From positions 186,001 to 250,000 of the forward strand of contig NZ_JAKKSL010000007.1 in the NCBI RefSeq assembly GCF_022669015.1: a stretch of DNA of 64,000 nucleotides. Reading direction: 5' to 3'. Shown here piece by piece: positions 41,501 through 55,500 of the stretch. Origin of the DNA: Colwellia maritima (GTDB lineage Bacteria; Pseudomonadota; Gammaproteobacteria; Enterobacterales; Alteromonadaceae). The notes beneath the pieces were generated by a model. It did not search any database and was not told the origin of the DNA. It was given only the letters and a program-made list of their open reading frames with translations. The translations under genes and the position numbers were made by a program. How positions within the stretch are numbered: position 1 is the stretch's first letter; the number at the start of each line of letters is the position of its first letter.

Positions 41501-44433
41501 AACGAATTCAGGCAGGGCCATTTTCTCCAGGAAAAGAATTCACCATTATGTTACCCGAACATTTAAGCAAAAGTTTAAGCGTGTTTGCCCGTGAGCGTAA
41601 GGTCAGCTTATTCACTCTCATGTTGACTGCCTTGCAAGTGCTTGTTCATCAACGTACTGGGCAGCAGGATTTTGTTATCGGTACGGCTGTTTCCGGTCGG
41701 GATCAGGCTGAGTTGTCAGAGCTAATAGGGTGTTTTATCAATTTTCTTCCGTTCCGAAGTAACCTGAGTCCGACAGATACATGGGATGAACTTCTTAATA
41801 AAGTCAACGCGACAGTGGGCGATGGTATCAAGCATCAGGCATATCCTTACGAAAAGTTGAACGAATATATCCGGCAGAATAATTATGGTATGTACAGCCA
41901 GGGGGAGGTTTGCCTGTTTATCGAGTCGGGCTGTGGTTTCATGATTATTTAATCCGACCACTGTTCCGTGATAGTCAGTCGAGACTTATTTCGACTGACT
42001 CGGCGAGCCTGGATTTAAGAGTCATCGTAATTGATAGCGGAAAAGGCATAGATCTGACATTCGAATATATTCCTAGTATGTTTAAAAAACATACAGTGGA
42101 AACTTTATCTGCAACATATATTGAATTGCTGAGAAAACTCATTCATCAGCCGTATCAACCTTTTAATGAGTCTGCACAAGATAATTTGACTCCTAGCGTT
42201 GCAGATAAACAGCCGGCCGGGAGGACGATACATCTTTTTTCCGGCTTTAATGCAACACCTATAGGTAAAATATTACCCTATATTTTTAGTCAAATACGGC
42301 CGGATGTAGGGGTAAAATTACATCCTTCTCCATTTTTGTTTGATCAGATTTTGAATCATCGCCATTCATTGGTTCAGAAAACCGGAGATATCAACGTTTT
42401 CCTGTTTAGGCCAGAAGATTGGCTTGATGGACAACAGGTTAAGGAGTTGGATGTATCTACCCTAATTGAACAGTCGGAAGTAATGACGGGACAATTTATC
42501 TCTGCATTGACTGCGTTTGCCGAAACGGTTCCAACACCAGTTTATGTCGGTCTAGGCCAACCAGTCATTCCGTCACTGGTACAGCATGTCCAGTGGCAGC
42601 GATACATCCGTAGGGTTCGGACACAACTGATGAATAACTCTGGCTTGAATCTCCTTCCGCTTCATGTAGTCAAGGAGGAGAACATTGCCGATGAAATAGA
42701 TTACGCAGAAGCGTCTGATGAGACCGGGTTACCGTTATTTCCTTATGTGAACAGACACTATGCTGATATCAGTAAAGTGATCGCCCGAAACATTTATACA
42801 GTGTTTAAATCGTCGCGTAAAGTCATTGTAGTTGATTGCGACAATACATTATGGGATGGCAATTGTGCTGAAGATGGGTGGGAGAATATCCAAATCACCC
42901 CGGACAGAGTACGGATACAAACGTTTCTCCTCGAGATGAAACAGCGTGGTTATTTGCTAGCCATTTGCAGCCATAACTTGTTCGATGATGTCAAACGAGT
43001 GTTTGAACGTCGTCATGAGATGCGACTGTCTTGCCGGAATGATTTTGTTTCAACCCGGATTGACTGGCAGCCAAAATCATCAGGTCTGCTTTCTCTGGCA
43101 GACGAATTAAATTTGGGAATAGATACTTTTATTTTGATTGACGACTCTCCGGTGAATTGTGCCCTGGTCCGAGAGCGGTGCCAGGAAGTATTTGTTCTCG
43201 AATTGCCGGAAGAAGGGCATCAGGCAGCAGATTTACTACTTGGCTCCTGGGAGTTTGATAACGCAGACAGGCTTGGAGAAAATGACTCTCGTCGAACGCA
43301 GCAATATCGTGAAAATAGGAAGCGGGTCACACTAAAAGATCAGACTGCAACATTAGATGATTTTTTGAACAGGATAGAGCAATGTATTGACATTTCTGAG
43401 GTCGATGATCTGCATCGTCCGCATCAGCTCACTTTGCGAGTGAATCAGTTTAATGCAAGTTATCAACGGTTTTCGATCAGTCAGTTACAGGCGATGGCTG
43501 CATCTCCTCATTATATCTTGAAAAAAGTCAGTGTTTCTGATCGGTTTGGAGATTTGGGCGAAGTTGGTTTCTGGCTTGCCAAGAAACAAGAAAGGCAACT
43601 TATTATCGAATCCTTTTTGCTGAGTTGCCGGGCTTTGGGAAGAGCGGTTGAAGTCGCTATCTTTGGAAGATTTACTGGAGATCGCCACGGTACGAGGTGT
43701 AGAAACATTGACATTGCGACTGGCCGTGAAAGCGCGAAATGAACCGACCAGAACATTCGCAGCATCCTATTTCGGATTGAATGAAACTATGGTTTCTGCC
43801 TCACAGGGTGAAGGTGAACCACTAATCGAGCTCACTCGGACGCTCAGACAGATTCGTACAAGTTTGACCAAAGCAGCACTCGCCGAGCCCGCAACCGAAT
43901 CATATGGACAGAATCAGCGAACAGACCACGCACATATATATAATTCACATACGTCTCCGATAGGACTAGGACCAATTAAAGCACCAGAGGTTTTGCCACA
44001 ACTGACTGAAGCTACACAGTTATTTACCGCCAGATACCGATCTTCCCACGAGCTTGTTGAAGATGTTTTCGGGCAGGCTGCAACACTTCCTGATTCGGGA
44101 CGGGCGACATACGTTCCACCTCAGACGGAAGTTGAAAAAATGCTCGCTGATATCTGGCAGGATGCTCTGGGATGTGAGTCTCCCGGCGTTCAGGATAATT
44201 TTTTTGCAGCAGGGTATAACTCTTTGGAAGCAACCCAAGTTATCGCCCTGATCAGAAAACAGACCTGTATTGTCATTAATCTGGCTGATCTTTTGGAATA
44301 TCCTACTATATCTATACTTGCGCAACATATTGAGAAAAAATTAGAACAGTGGGCTGCCGGTGCTTCACACCGGCAGCTGCTCGAACAGGCAGCTTTATTG
44401 AGCGACGATGATCTTGAAACCCTTTTACGTTAG
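38569..44433 (+). CDS. Starter NRPS: FAAL - T - C - FkbH-like glyceryl loading domain - T (several frameshifts)
   Basis: Nearly 1955 residues. FAAL (38569-40480): IIQYSSGTTGVEKGVVLTHRN, WLPLHHDMGLMG, APCYGLAEATLLV, YLRTGDLGF. T domain: FFEMGGTSLKAS (Ser about 40579). C domain: YPLSLAQKRMWVLEQL and HHMVCDG (about 41190). FkbH-like HAD domain: VVDCDNTLWDGNCAEDG (about 42836), LIDDSPVNC, NQFNASYQRF. Final T domain: NFFAAGYNSLEATQ. Frame breaks near 38990, 39885 (TT), 40020, 40352 (CCC), 41903 (G5) and 43690. FAAL activates a free fatty acid; FkbH domains load a three-carbon glycerol unit from 1,3-bisphosphoglycerate. The C domain could join them as an ester. Confidence 0.85.
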
Positions 44434-44444
44434 GATGGCTAATT

Positions 44445-47400
44445 ATGACTAGAGAAAATGATAAGTTGAGCCGCTTTAGCGAACAGCAGCGTGCTTTGTT
44501 AACCCTGAAATTACAACAGAAATTACAGCAGCAGATAGCTGTTGATACAGAGCCGGCAGCCTGTAACGATATTCCTGTGAATCGCAAATCGAGTACAGCT
44601 ACACCCGCAGAACTTGGACTATGGCTTCAGGAAAGAATAGCTTCGGATTCAGCATATAATGAGTCGGTGACACTTGAGTTACATGGTGAATTAAATCACG
44701 AAGCGCTTCAATGGGCATTGGATCAAGTGGTTGCCGGACAACCGGCTCTGAGAAGCAGATATGAGTCTTCGATCGATGAACAGGGCGATATTTTCGTTAC
44801 GCAACATATTGAACCACAATTGCATGTTTCTTTACCTGTAACTGCATTAAGTCCGGGGGATGTTCCTGATCAGCTTGCAAAACAACAGGCACGTCGAGGG
44901 TTTCAACTCGATCAGGCTCCGTTGTGGCGGGTGCAATTGCTCCATTTGGAAAATGGCTTGCACTGGCTGAATATAACAGTCCACCACATTATTTTTGATG
45001 GCTTCTCACAGTCGATTTTTCTTCATGAGTTGGGAACTTATTACAATGCTTATTTAGCCGGACAGCATTCAGAGGCTCCGGTTCGTGATCGCGCGTATCT
45101 ATTACTGAGAGAAAAGCAGAACCGTGCAGCCGACGCAGACAATTTAGAGCTCGAACAGGCATATTGGTCAAAAAGGTTGAAAGATGTGCCTCCCCAAAGC
45201 CTGCCGCTCAATCCTGATCAACGGATGAAAAGTAGTTTCCGCGCTTCTGTACGTCATATTAATTTTGACCGGCAGTTTGCTGAAAAATTAACTGCATTTG
45301 CCCGTGCCCAAAATACCACAGTCTATACGATATTACTGTCTGCATATTATCTGCTGCTCTTTCATTATACCCGGCAACAGGATATTGCGGTCGGTATCGA
45401 TGTGGCAAACCGAGAGCAGGAAGGGAGTGACGTTTTCATCGGGTGTTTTGTTAATCAGTTAGTGGTTCGTCATGAACTGACTCCAGAAGATGACTTTACA
45501 ACATTTCTGCGTAAGGTTCAACATCACCTTACAGAAGCCTACCGCTATCAGGCGTTACCTTATGAGAGTCTGGTGAGATTGCTTTCCTGCCAAGATTCTC
45601 ACTATCAAACGCCTTTATTCCGTAGTAAATTTATGATGTATCATAAACCGGATATTGCCTCTAAAATGGTTGGTCTCGATGTCGCATTAAAGACGTATCA
45701 TCCCGGTTACTGTCCATTTGATCTGGCTTTTAGTTTCGAAGATGATAAGGGCGGGATCAGCGGGAGTGTTGAATATAGCAATGATATATTCTCAGCGCAG
45801 TCTATCGAACAACTGATAAATCACTACCATTTTTTACTTGAGAAAATCGTCGATGCTCCGGGAAAAGCATTGGCTGATTATCAGCTATTGACAACGACAG
45901 AAAGGCAACACTTGCTCATTGAATATAATCGTACTCAGGTTGATATTGGTCCGCCGCTGCCTGTGAATTGGTTGTTTGAAAAATATGCTAAAGAACAACC
46001 TGAGCAGGCAGCTATCGTAACCAAAGATACGCAGCTCAGTTATGGTGAACTTAATGCCAGAGCCAACCAGTTAAGTCATTATCTTCTTTCTTTGGGAGTG
46101 CAAAAAGATATTACGGTCGGGATTTACCTTGAACGGGGAAGCGATTTTATTGTTTGTATTCTGGCTGTTTTAAAAGCGGGAGGGGCATATGTTCCGATCG
46201 ATACTGGCTTACCGGAGAAGAGAATTAAACGTTTGCTTGACAGTTCCGAAACCCATCTGGTGATTTCATCCCCTCAATGGTCGCATCAATTACCGGCGGG
46301 ATTGCTGTTTTGTATAGATTTTGACGAAGATGGAGCTGAAATAGCGGACTACCCGACGACAACGCCGGATATACAGATTTCTCCCAATGATTTGGCATAT
46401 GTCATCTATACATCCGGAACGACAGGCGAACCGAAAGGGGTTATGATCGAACATCGCAATTTGTACCATCTTGCCTGCCGGCAGCAGCGATATTTTTCGG
46501 TCGGGGCGGGGGCTCATATTTCACAAATGTCTTCGATCAGTTTTGACGGTTCGGTTGGTGAAATTTGTATGGCACTATTCCACGGTGCCACACTCTTTAT
46601 GATGGATTGGGGACAGTTGAGTGGTTCAGCACTTTTAGCGGCAGTGAAGGAATATGAAATTGACGTAATGGTCACGGTACCGTCTCTTTTAGCTAACCTT
46701 TCGCCGGAAGATATCTGCGGACATTCAGGGTTGTCAATTGTCTGTGTCGGGGAAGTCTGCTCAACCCATCTGGCGAAACAGTGGGGCGATAAGGTTCGTT
46801 TTATTAATGCCTACGGGCCGACAGAATATACAGTTTATTCCCATCTGTTTGAATACCCCCCCACCGCCCATCATCCACAGAAATGACCCGAGTTCCTATT
46901 GGCAGGGCGATTGATAATACGCAAACTTATATTCTTGATGAGCAGTTACGTCCGCTTCCTGAAGAAGTTGTCGGAGAACTGTATATTGCCGGACATGGTA
47001 TTGCCCGGGGATATCTGAATGATCCGGATCAAACCGAGCAGCGTTTTCTGGAGAATCCATTTCTTGTCAGAGACAGAGAGCGGGAAAACCATTTTGAAGA
47101 ACCACTTATGAAAAGGGCTGCTGCCTTTCCGGAGGGCAAAATGTATCGCACGGGGGATTTGGCCTACTATCAGAGAGATGGGCAGGTTCAAATTGTCGGA
47201 CGCGTCGATCATCAGGTGAAGTTCAAAGGTTTTAGGGTGGATTTGTCGGAAATAGAACAGTCACTTAAACAACACGCCGAAGTACGGAACTGTGCTGTCT
47301 TTGCTGAAAAAAGCACCGGACAGATCGTGTCGCGTTTGATATCCATCGTACAGTTGAAGGCTGAAAGTCTCCTCGTCGGTAAAGCAAACACAGGTGACGT

Positions 47401-50400
47401 TTTTCGGGGTTTCTTGAAGCTCGGCTCCCGCATTTTATGGTACCGCAAATCTTCATTGAAGTTGAACAGCTCCCTCTGATGGCCAGTGGTAAAATCGATA
47501 GAACCCGGCCGGAAAGCCAGTTTAGTGGATATTTAACAGAATCAAGATCATGTCTTTCTAATAAGATCATATTCGAGTCTGAACAGGAAGCATTGATGGC
47601 GGACATCTGGCAAGAGGTTCTGAAGGTAAATCATATTCGCCGCAATGATAATTTCTTCAAGGTCGGAGGCGATTCTATCCGTACGTTGCAGGTCATTGCT
47701 AGCTTGCAAAAACATAATATTACCTTACAGGCAGAAGATTTCTTTGAATATCCGACGATTGCTGAACTTGTCACGAAGATAATATCTACGCAGGTGCAGA
47801 CGAGCGATTTGGTCTTTGTTGACAGCGGGCCAGTCGGCCCGGCTCAAGCGTGGTTTTTGTATCAAAATCTACCACAGGAAAATATTTATTACTGGGAAGT
47901 AACACTGAATCTGACGCAACAGCTTGAGACCAAGCATCTTCCGGCTGTGGTAGAAGCATTGTGTAAACGGCATGCTGCACTAGCGACGGCTTTTCGTTGT
48001 GAAAATGGTAGGCGGAAACAGTATCCGCAGACAGCAACTGAAATCGACGGTGACGATGAAAAGAACGTTCACCTGATAAGTTGCTCAGTGGAAGAGTGGT
48101 ATGAGAATAAACAGGTGCGGATGCAGCCAATCGTAGCCAATCTCGATATCAGGCAGGGTCGTCTGCTACAACTGGCCGTCGTTGGTGAGCTCGGGAGTGC
48201 CGGACAGTTGGTTTTTATCATTCATCACCTGGCTGTTGATCTGCTTTCAATCGATATTTTATTGCAAGATTTTACCCGGATATACCCGAAGAGATATGTC
48301 CGGTTATTCGCCGTACAAGCATTTAGAAGCATCAGCAGACTTTGAACGGTTGGCTTACCGGCCTGGTCGCAGAAACTGGCTGATAAAAGCAGAGCTGAAG
48401 GCCGGTCAGAATCCGCAGATGACGAATACGCAATGCAAAGAGCAGATATGGCGTCAGTCCCCGGGCAGGAGCAGCTAACATGGACTGTTGATTTACCGGC
48501 CGGCAGGCACGTCAATGTCAGCTTTGTCAAAAGATTATCAGGCATCCGGACAGGCATTGATCAGCTGCATTTTGATTGGCGCATTGCAAGATAGCCTCCT
48601 TTTAGGATCGATGTTCAAAGTGCATGTTGAACAGCACGGCCGGTATGGCGACACGACAGAAATCGAGACAAGCCGTGCGGTTGGTGGTTTACTCGGTTAC
48701 AAACTTTATCTGTTGAGCAGGATAAGCATGTGAGTTTGAAAATGCTGAAACAGTGGCTTGGCCGGATGGTTGACAGACAGGATGAACAATCACTTGCTCA
48801 GATATTAATTAATTACATGGGAGAACCGGATCGTCTTATATCGACCAATCCTTTATTTGACATTGCGTCGTCGTCACTGCATCTGGTCAGCAGCACATTA
48901 CAGCCGCTACCATATTTACTGGCGTTTGACTGTTATGTGCAGGCAGATAAGCTAGAGATTTTGGTTAAATACAGCGGAACGCAGCTAAATCGACAGAAAC
49001 TTGGTGTACTGGAACAGGCGATCCACAATAGATTCGCGGAATTGATCCGGCAGGAAGAATCGACATTACCGATGATGGCTGAAGATTTCCCCTTGGCTGC
49101 TGCCGTTATAAAACAGCAACCGGCAGACTTTTTGCCACAATTACGGCGGCAGATAGGGCGGATAGATGACCTTTATCCCCTGTCACCCATGCAAAGCGGG
49201 ATTCTGTTCCAATCGCTGCTTATGCCGGGATCCGGTATATACATCAATCAGGTAGGCCGGAAGGTTGAAGGGCAGTTGTCACCTGAGCACTTTATTCGAG
49301 TGTGGCAGATGGTGATGTCTGAATTCGCGAATTTGCATAATGGCTTTGTCTGGGAAGCTCTCAGTCAGCCTCTTCAGTTTAACTCGGGAATACGCGATGT
49401 TCCCTACACGGTGAAAGACTGGCGTAATTTCACACCGAACCGGCAACGTGAGCTGCCGGAAGAATCTGCTGCAGCTGTTCGAAGTCAAGGATTTGATTTG
49501 TCACAGCCACCGTTGCAGCACCTTTTGATTGCACGTTTATGTGAGAATACCTACCAATTTTTATGGAGTATTCATCACTTGCTAGTGGATGGTGGTCAAC
49601 CTCAATCTTGATTGACAAAGTCCTCGGGCGTATTGGTAGCCGGACTGGAGAAGATTTACAGCGTGACGATTCTGACTTATTTGAAGCCAATCCAGAGATA
49701 CCGGGATATGCGGCATTCATCGAGCAGGTGATCCAAAACCAAAATAACGCACAATCTCCGAATTTTTGGCGTACATACCTTACAAAACCTTTGCAGCCTA
49801 ACCGGCTGCTCGTTTCGTCGTCCGCCCGGAACCGTTCTTGGCGAGCCTCGCAATGGCAACGTAAGACACTCCGGCTTTCAGATAAACTGACCAACTCTCT
49901 TATTCAATTCGCAAAATGTCAGCATGTTACGCTTAATACGGTGATTCAGGCTGCTTGGGGAATTTTGTCAGGTCGTAGGAACCATACCGATGACGTGGTT
50001 TTTGGGCAGGTATTTTCCGGGAGAAGTCGCATGTCCGGTCAGATTCATCAGGCTGTTGGTTTGTTTATCAATATGCTGCCTGTCCGGATCTCAGTGGACA
50101 AGACTCAGATGATAACTTCGTACCTGCAACAGGTTTACTCGGCAACGTGCCGGCTACAACGATATGAAACAGATTCATTGCATGATATTCAGCGATGGGC
50201 CGAAGTGGGACAGATCAGTGACCTGTTTGATGCTGTTCTGGTTTTTGAGAATTACCCGGTCTGTGATGTATTGGGTCAGACTCGGGATACAGCAAGGTTA
50301 TTTGACATCGAAGTTCGTGAGCAGACCAATTATCCTTTGACTGTGATGGTGAATCTGGCGGAAGAGTCCCATAGCCAGTATTTGACCTTCGATTTTATCT

Positions 50401-52532
50401 ATAACGCCGATTTGTTTTCCAATCAGGATATGGCCGGAGAAGCAGTGAAGCAGTTGAGTCGGGATTTTGAACAGATTTTGACAGATCTGCCGGAGCCCAG
50501 TGATTGCCTGTCAAAATTTTTCCGGATGAATTGTCTTCAACTAACACCTTATTACAGCTTTCTCAAAGCCCAGAACCGTATGATACAGACGACAACCATT
50601 CCATGGACCTGATCGGACTGTTCGAGACTCAGGTCAGGAAGACGCCATCTGCAGTGGCACTGAAAAGTGCACTTGGCCAAATGAGTTTTTCACAATTAGA
50701 CCATTACGCATGTCTCCGGCGAATTACCTGCTTTGGATTCTGGTGTCACACCCGGAGAGGTTGTTGCCGTCATCATGCCGGGTTCAATGGAAGCTGTTGT
50801 CAGTATTCTTGCGATACTGAAAGCCGGTTGTACCTATCTGCCTCTTGAAAGCAGTACGCCGGCAGAGCGGAAATACTACATTCTTGATAACGCCGGATGT
50901 CACTGTATGCTTCACTGCGATTCTTCAGATTCGCATGAAAATCACCGACTTCTCGATAAAATGAACTGTATTTCATACAGTGAATTCGAGCAGATGCTGC
51001 AAAAAAATGAAGAAAGAGACGGGGCTGAAGCCGGCGTGATTTTGCAGAAAAAGGTTATTTCTCGCAGTGAGATTGCCTGTTTAACATACACGTCAGGCTC
51101 GCAAGGGGTTCCTAAAGGGGTATTGTTGCCTCATTCGGCAATTGTCAATCGCCTGAAATGGATGTGGTGCCGGTTCCCGTATTCGGAGCAAGATATCTGC
51201 TGTCAGAAAACCTCACTTAGCTTTGTTGATTCGGTTTGTGAGCTGTTCAGCCCATTATTACAAGGGATTCCACTGTTTATTTTCACCGAAGAGCAGATAA
51301 AAAATCCTTATCTGATGATAAGCATACTGCAACGAGAGAAGATTACACATATTGTTCTGGTGCCATCTTTGCTAAAGATTTTCGTTGACCAGGCGCCTGA
51401 GCAGGTTCAGCAGCTTAAGCATCTGATCTGCCGGACAGTCAGCGGCGAAGTTTTTCCTGCAATGTTATACCGTCGGTTGAAACAATTGTTGCCTGATGTC
51501 ACCGTCCTCAATTTGTACGGCTGTACCGAAGTTATGGCGGATGTATGCTGTTTCGAAGCCTCTGGAGAAGAAATCCTGACAGACAGTGTTCCCATTGGCC
51601 GGGCGATTTCCGGTAATGAAGTTTATCTACTGGATGAGAATCTGTATCATACGGCCATTGGTGAAACAGGAGAAATTTATGTTGCAGGTGAAAATCTCGC
51701 CAGAGGTTATCTTCATAATTCATCACTAACCGAACAGGCATTTATCGAAAATCCATTTATCGGTAGGGCGGGTGCAAATATTTCGGTTAGGGGGAAGTGG
51801 CAGAAAATGTATCGCACAGGTGATATTGCACGTAGATTGCCGAACGGAGAGCTAGAATTCATCGGTCGTTGCGATCGGCAGCTCAAGCTACGCGGACAGC
51901 GGTTCGAACCGGAAGAGATAGAAACGATTCTGTTTACTGACAGCCGTATCAGCCAGGTGGCCTTAATGCCCAGAGAGTATATGGAATATCCCGATTTGGT
52001 AGCTTTTTATCAATCGACACATCACGAACCGCTCTCCGAGTCTGTATTCCAGTCACAGTTAAAGGATAAGCTAGCTCGTTCCATGTGGCCGACCGTGTGG
52101 ATTTACCTGAACGAATGGCCTGTTTTAGCCGCCGGTAAGACCGACTATCTGGCGTTGAAACGTGAATTGGACATCAGGCAGCCTGATGTAGCAGGTAACG
52201 AACGACAAAATGATGTTTTCGCTCGGGTGAAACAATTGTGGCAACAGGTGTTGCAAAAAGAGATTTCAGATGTCGATAAAACATTCTTTGAACTTGGGGG
52301 AAACTCATTGTCACTTATCCAGTTACATGGTTTGCTGAAGCAGAATATCACGCAAGATGTTCAGCCGGCAGATCTGTTGCAGTATCCGAGCATTCGCTAT
52401 TTTTCTGATTACTTGGCAGGTCCCCCACGCTTGGATGGTAATGTCGGAGACAGTAAAAATCCTCGTAACAGGGGAGAGAGCAGACGCAAGGCTGCACACC
52501 GGAAATACCGGCAGACACGTCGGGTTAAATAA
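44445..52532 (+). CDS. Bimodular NRPS: C-A-T-E-C-A-T (several frameshifts)
   Basis: About 2690 residues if repaired. C1 (about 44590-45900) has HHIIFDG. A1 (about 45950-47520) has VIYTSGTTGEPKGV and FDGSVGEICM, with selectivity residues D-G-G-V-V-V-A-V-Y, which I cannot assign. T1 has FFKVGGDSIRTLQ. The E domain (about 47810-49060) has GPAQAWFLYQ and HHLAVDLLS, where Gly of HHxxxDG is Leu. C2 (about 49150-50500) begins YPLSPMQSGILFQSLL, typical after an E domain, with HHLLVDG. A2 (about 50600-52160) has FVDSVCE and residues V-D-C-V-T-S-L-A-D-K. T2 has FFELGGNSLSLIQ. Breaks include 46867-46873 (C7), 47411-47415 (T5), about 48340, 48550, 48730, 49598, 50510 and 50720. Confidence 0.85.
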
Positions 52533-52593
52533 CCGAAAATGTGGCTTTCAGTGCGTAATAAAAGCCAGAGATAAATGATTAAGGATAGTTTTG

Positions 52594-55500
52594 ATGGATG
52601 TGGGTACAAATAACGGCAAGACTGAAGACAAAAGCGATATTGCGATTATTGGTCTGGGATTGAAATTCCCCGGTGCTGACAGTGAACAGGTATTTTGGGA
52701 TAACTTGGTGTCGGCCAGAGAGTCGATCAAGCGATATGATCTGAGTATGTCGGAGAATAACCTTTTTGAGCATGCCAGAAACCATACGCAGGACCGAGTG
52801 GGTGCTGCTTTGGAGTGATTGAAGATATTGCATATTTCGATGCGGATTTTTTCGGTTATAGCAATAAAGATGCCGAACTGTCAGATCCCAGCAGAGACTG
52901 ATCTTTGGAACTGGCTTGGCAGACTCTGGAAAATTCAGGATACTGTGCAGAAAAATATCCGGGTCGCACCGGTATCTATATCGGAGCGGCCAACAATACA
53001 TATAGTTATTATCTGCAAAGCCGGCTTTCCAAGCTTCCGGATATAGGTCTTTGGCTTGACTAGGGGTATTGAATAATACTGACTATATCAGTAGTCAGAT
53101 TTCTTACCAGATGAATCTTAAGGGGCCTTCTTATACCATCAGAACAGCTTGTTCATCATCACTTGCTGCGGTTCATTTAGCTTGTCAGGCATTATGGAAT
53201 TATGAGTGTGATATGGCATTGTTTGGTGGAGTGACGATTCGTGTTCCCAAAGAGACTTCATATCAATATGTCGATTCGGGTATTTTGTCTAAGGATGGTC
53301 ATTGTAAGGCGTTCAGTGCGCAGGCTACTGGTACGGTTTTTAGTAATGGTGCCGGTCTTATCGCTATTAAAAGATTGAATGATGCGGTAAATGATGGCGA
53401 TCAGATTCTTGCGGTGATTAAAGGCACGGCCTGTAATAATGATGGTGGTATAAAAGGTTCATTTACTGCTCCTTCGGTTGAAGGACAGGTTGCGGTAATA
53501 GAGGAAGCTTTGGCACATGCCGAAGTATCACCAGATGATATTGACTATATTGAAGCCCACGGAACGGGAACCGATTTGGGAGACATGATCGAACTGACCG
53601 CACTAGAAAAAGTGTTTACCCGGCGGAAGAGGAATAGACAACCGCTTTTGATTGGTTCGGTAAAATCTAATATCGGTCATCTGGATGCAGCTTCTGGAAT
53701 TGCGGGTCTGATTAAAACCGTTTTGGCTCTGAAAAATTGTCAGCTTCCGGCAAATCTTCATGCAGAATCTCCACGGGAAGAATTCGGACAGCACGATTAT
53801 CCCCTCAGGCTGAATCGGTCTCTTACACCATGGCCTCACCAATTTGACGGTGTGCGTTGTGCAGGAGTCAGCTCTTTTGGTGTCGGCGGAACCAATGTAC
53901 ATATTGTATTGCAGCAAGCACCTGAATCTATGCCGTTAAGGATGCCTGATAGTGGATACAGTCCGGCAGACGATGATTTTTATACTTTCCGGTTGTCAGC
54001 AAGAAACTGGCGGGATCTGGACGGAGTGGTCGGGCAATTGGAAAACTTTCTCCTTGAAAAGAAACAGGATTTTGAACGACAAGATACCCCCCTTCAGTAT
54101 CAAGGAACTGTCGGTAGCGATACGGCACCACTGGTTCTGACAGACCTTTCTGGTACGCTTGAACAGGGCAGACGGGACTTTTCTCACCGTTTGGGGATTG
54201 TTTGTGATAGCTACGATGCTCTCATTCGAGGTTTGCAGAAAAGCCGCAATTTGATTGCACAGGCGTCAGCCGGACGTCATTCCTCTCAGACCGAAGGACA
54301 TAAAGATACGTTACCCTCGGATGATTGCCTCTTGTTTTTGGACCAGGTGCCGGATCAACCTCGTTTATTGCTTCTGTTTCCGGGCTATCATCAGGACTCG
54401 ATCGCCTGTGTCCGTAGTTTTTACGTCTCTGATTTGCAATTCCGGGAAGAAATTGACCATTGTTTCAAGGTAGCACACAGTGTGTATGACGGCTTTCCAG
54501 AATCAAGCAGTATACTGAATATGGTGGATATAAGTGTGGGCGGAGATGGCAATCAGAAGCCTGACGGGGATTTATCTGCGGCTGAAAGGCTGTGTACATT
54601 TATCGCCGAATATGTTTTTGCCCGGATCCTGAACCGGCAAAATATCCATCCGTGTGGCAGTTTCGGTTCAGGTATCGGTATACTGGCAGCAGCCTGCATT
54701 AGTGAAGTTATTGATGTTACTGATGCATGCCGCCTGCTAGCAGTCTGGGAAAAGAAGGACTTGCTATTTACAATACTTCAGAATATGCCTTTCAGAGCGA
54801 CACTTTATCCCGGTTTCGAACGGGACCGGATCTTGGCAAACGGCTGAAGAGACGTTATCAGCGGCATATTGGTTCACTCAATTGACTGGTCAGACTGACT
54901 TCCGGGCATGCACCAGTTTATTGTCAGACTATGAGGTTGCAGATGTCGTTGAAGCCGGACATGAGCAGAAACTGAGCCGCGCCTGTTTCATCAACCGAAC
55001 CTGCCGGAAGTACAAACGGAGCACATGATCACCGGATCCAGTTATCAATACTGGCGGAAATCTCTGCTTCGGTTATGGACAAGAAGACCTGCCACATCTT
55101 TACCTGGTCACTATACTTTCCGGCGTATCATGCTGCCGACCTATCCGTTTCATCGTCAGAAGTACTGGTTATCCGATCCAAAGAGCGCTCCCTCAGACAG
55201 GGATGCATCAACGACAAACCGAGAGCAGCCCGATTGACAAAATATATAATTACAGTCAGTGGTTTTTTACGCCTGGCCGGATGCGTGATTATCAGCAGAT
55301 GCATTGTCACCAGGGTAAAGTGACAAAAGGGAGTCATGTATGGTTGCTGCCGGGGGCCAACGAAAAACAGTGCGAGGTGTGGAAACATGCGCTGACGTGC
55401 AAAGGTATCCGGATGGTCACAGTATTCCCTGCTGAGGAATATTGCTGCTACCGGAACGATCATTACTCGATCAATCTGACCAGGCAAGCTGATTTTCAGC

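Noticed and set aside
52819-53046. Separate small gene between the two KS parts
   Set aside because: It is an out-of-frame reading of the KS domain; the true peptide CFGVIEDIAYFDADFFGYS lies in another frame.
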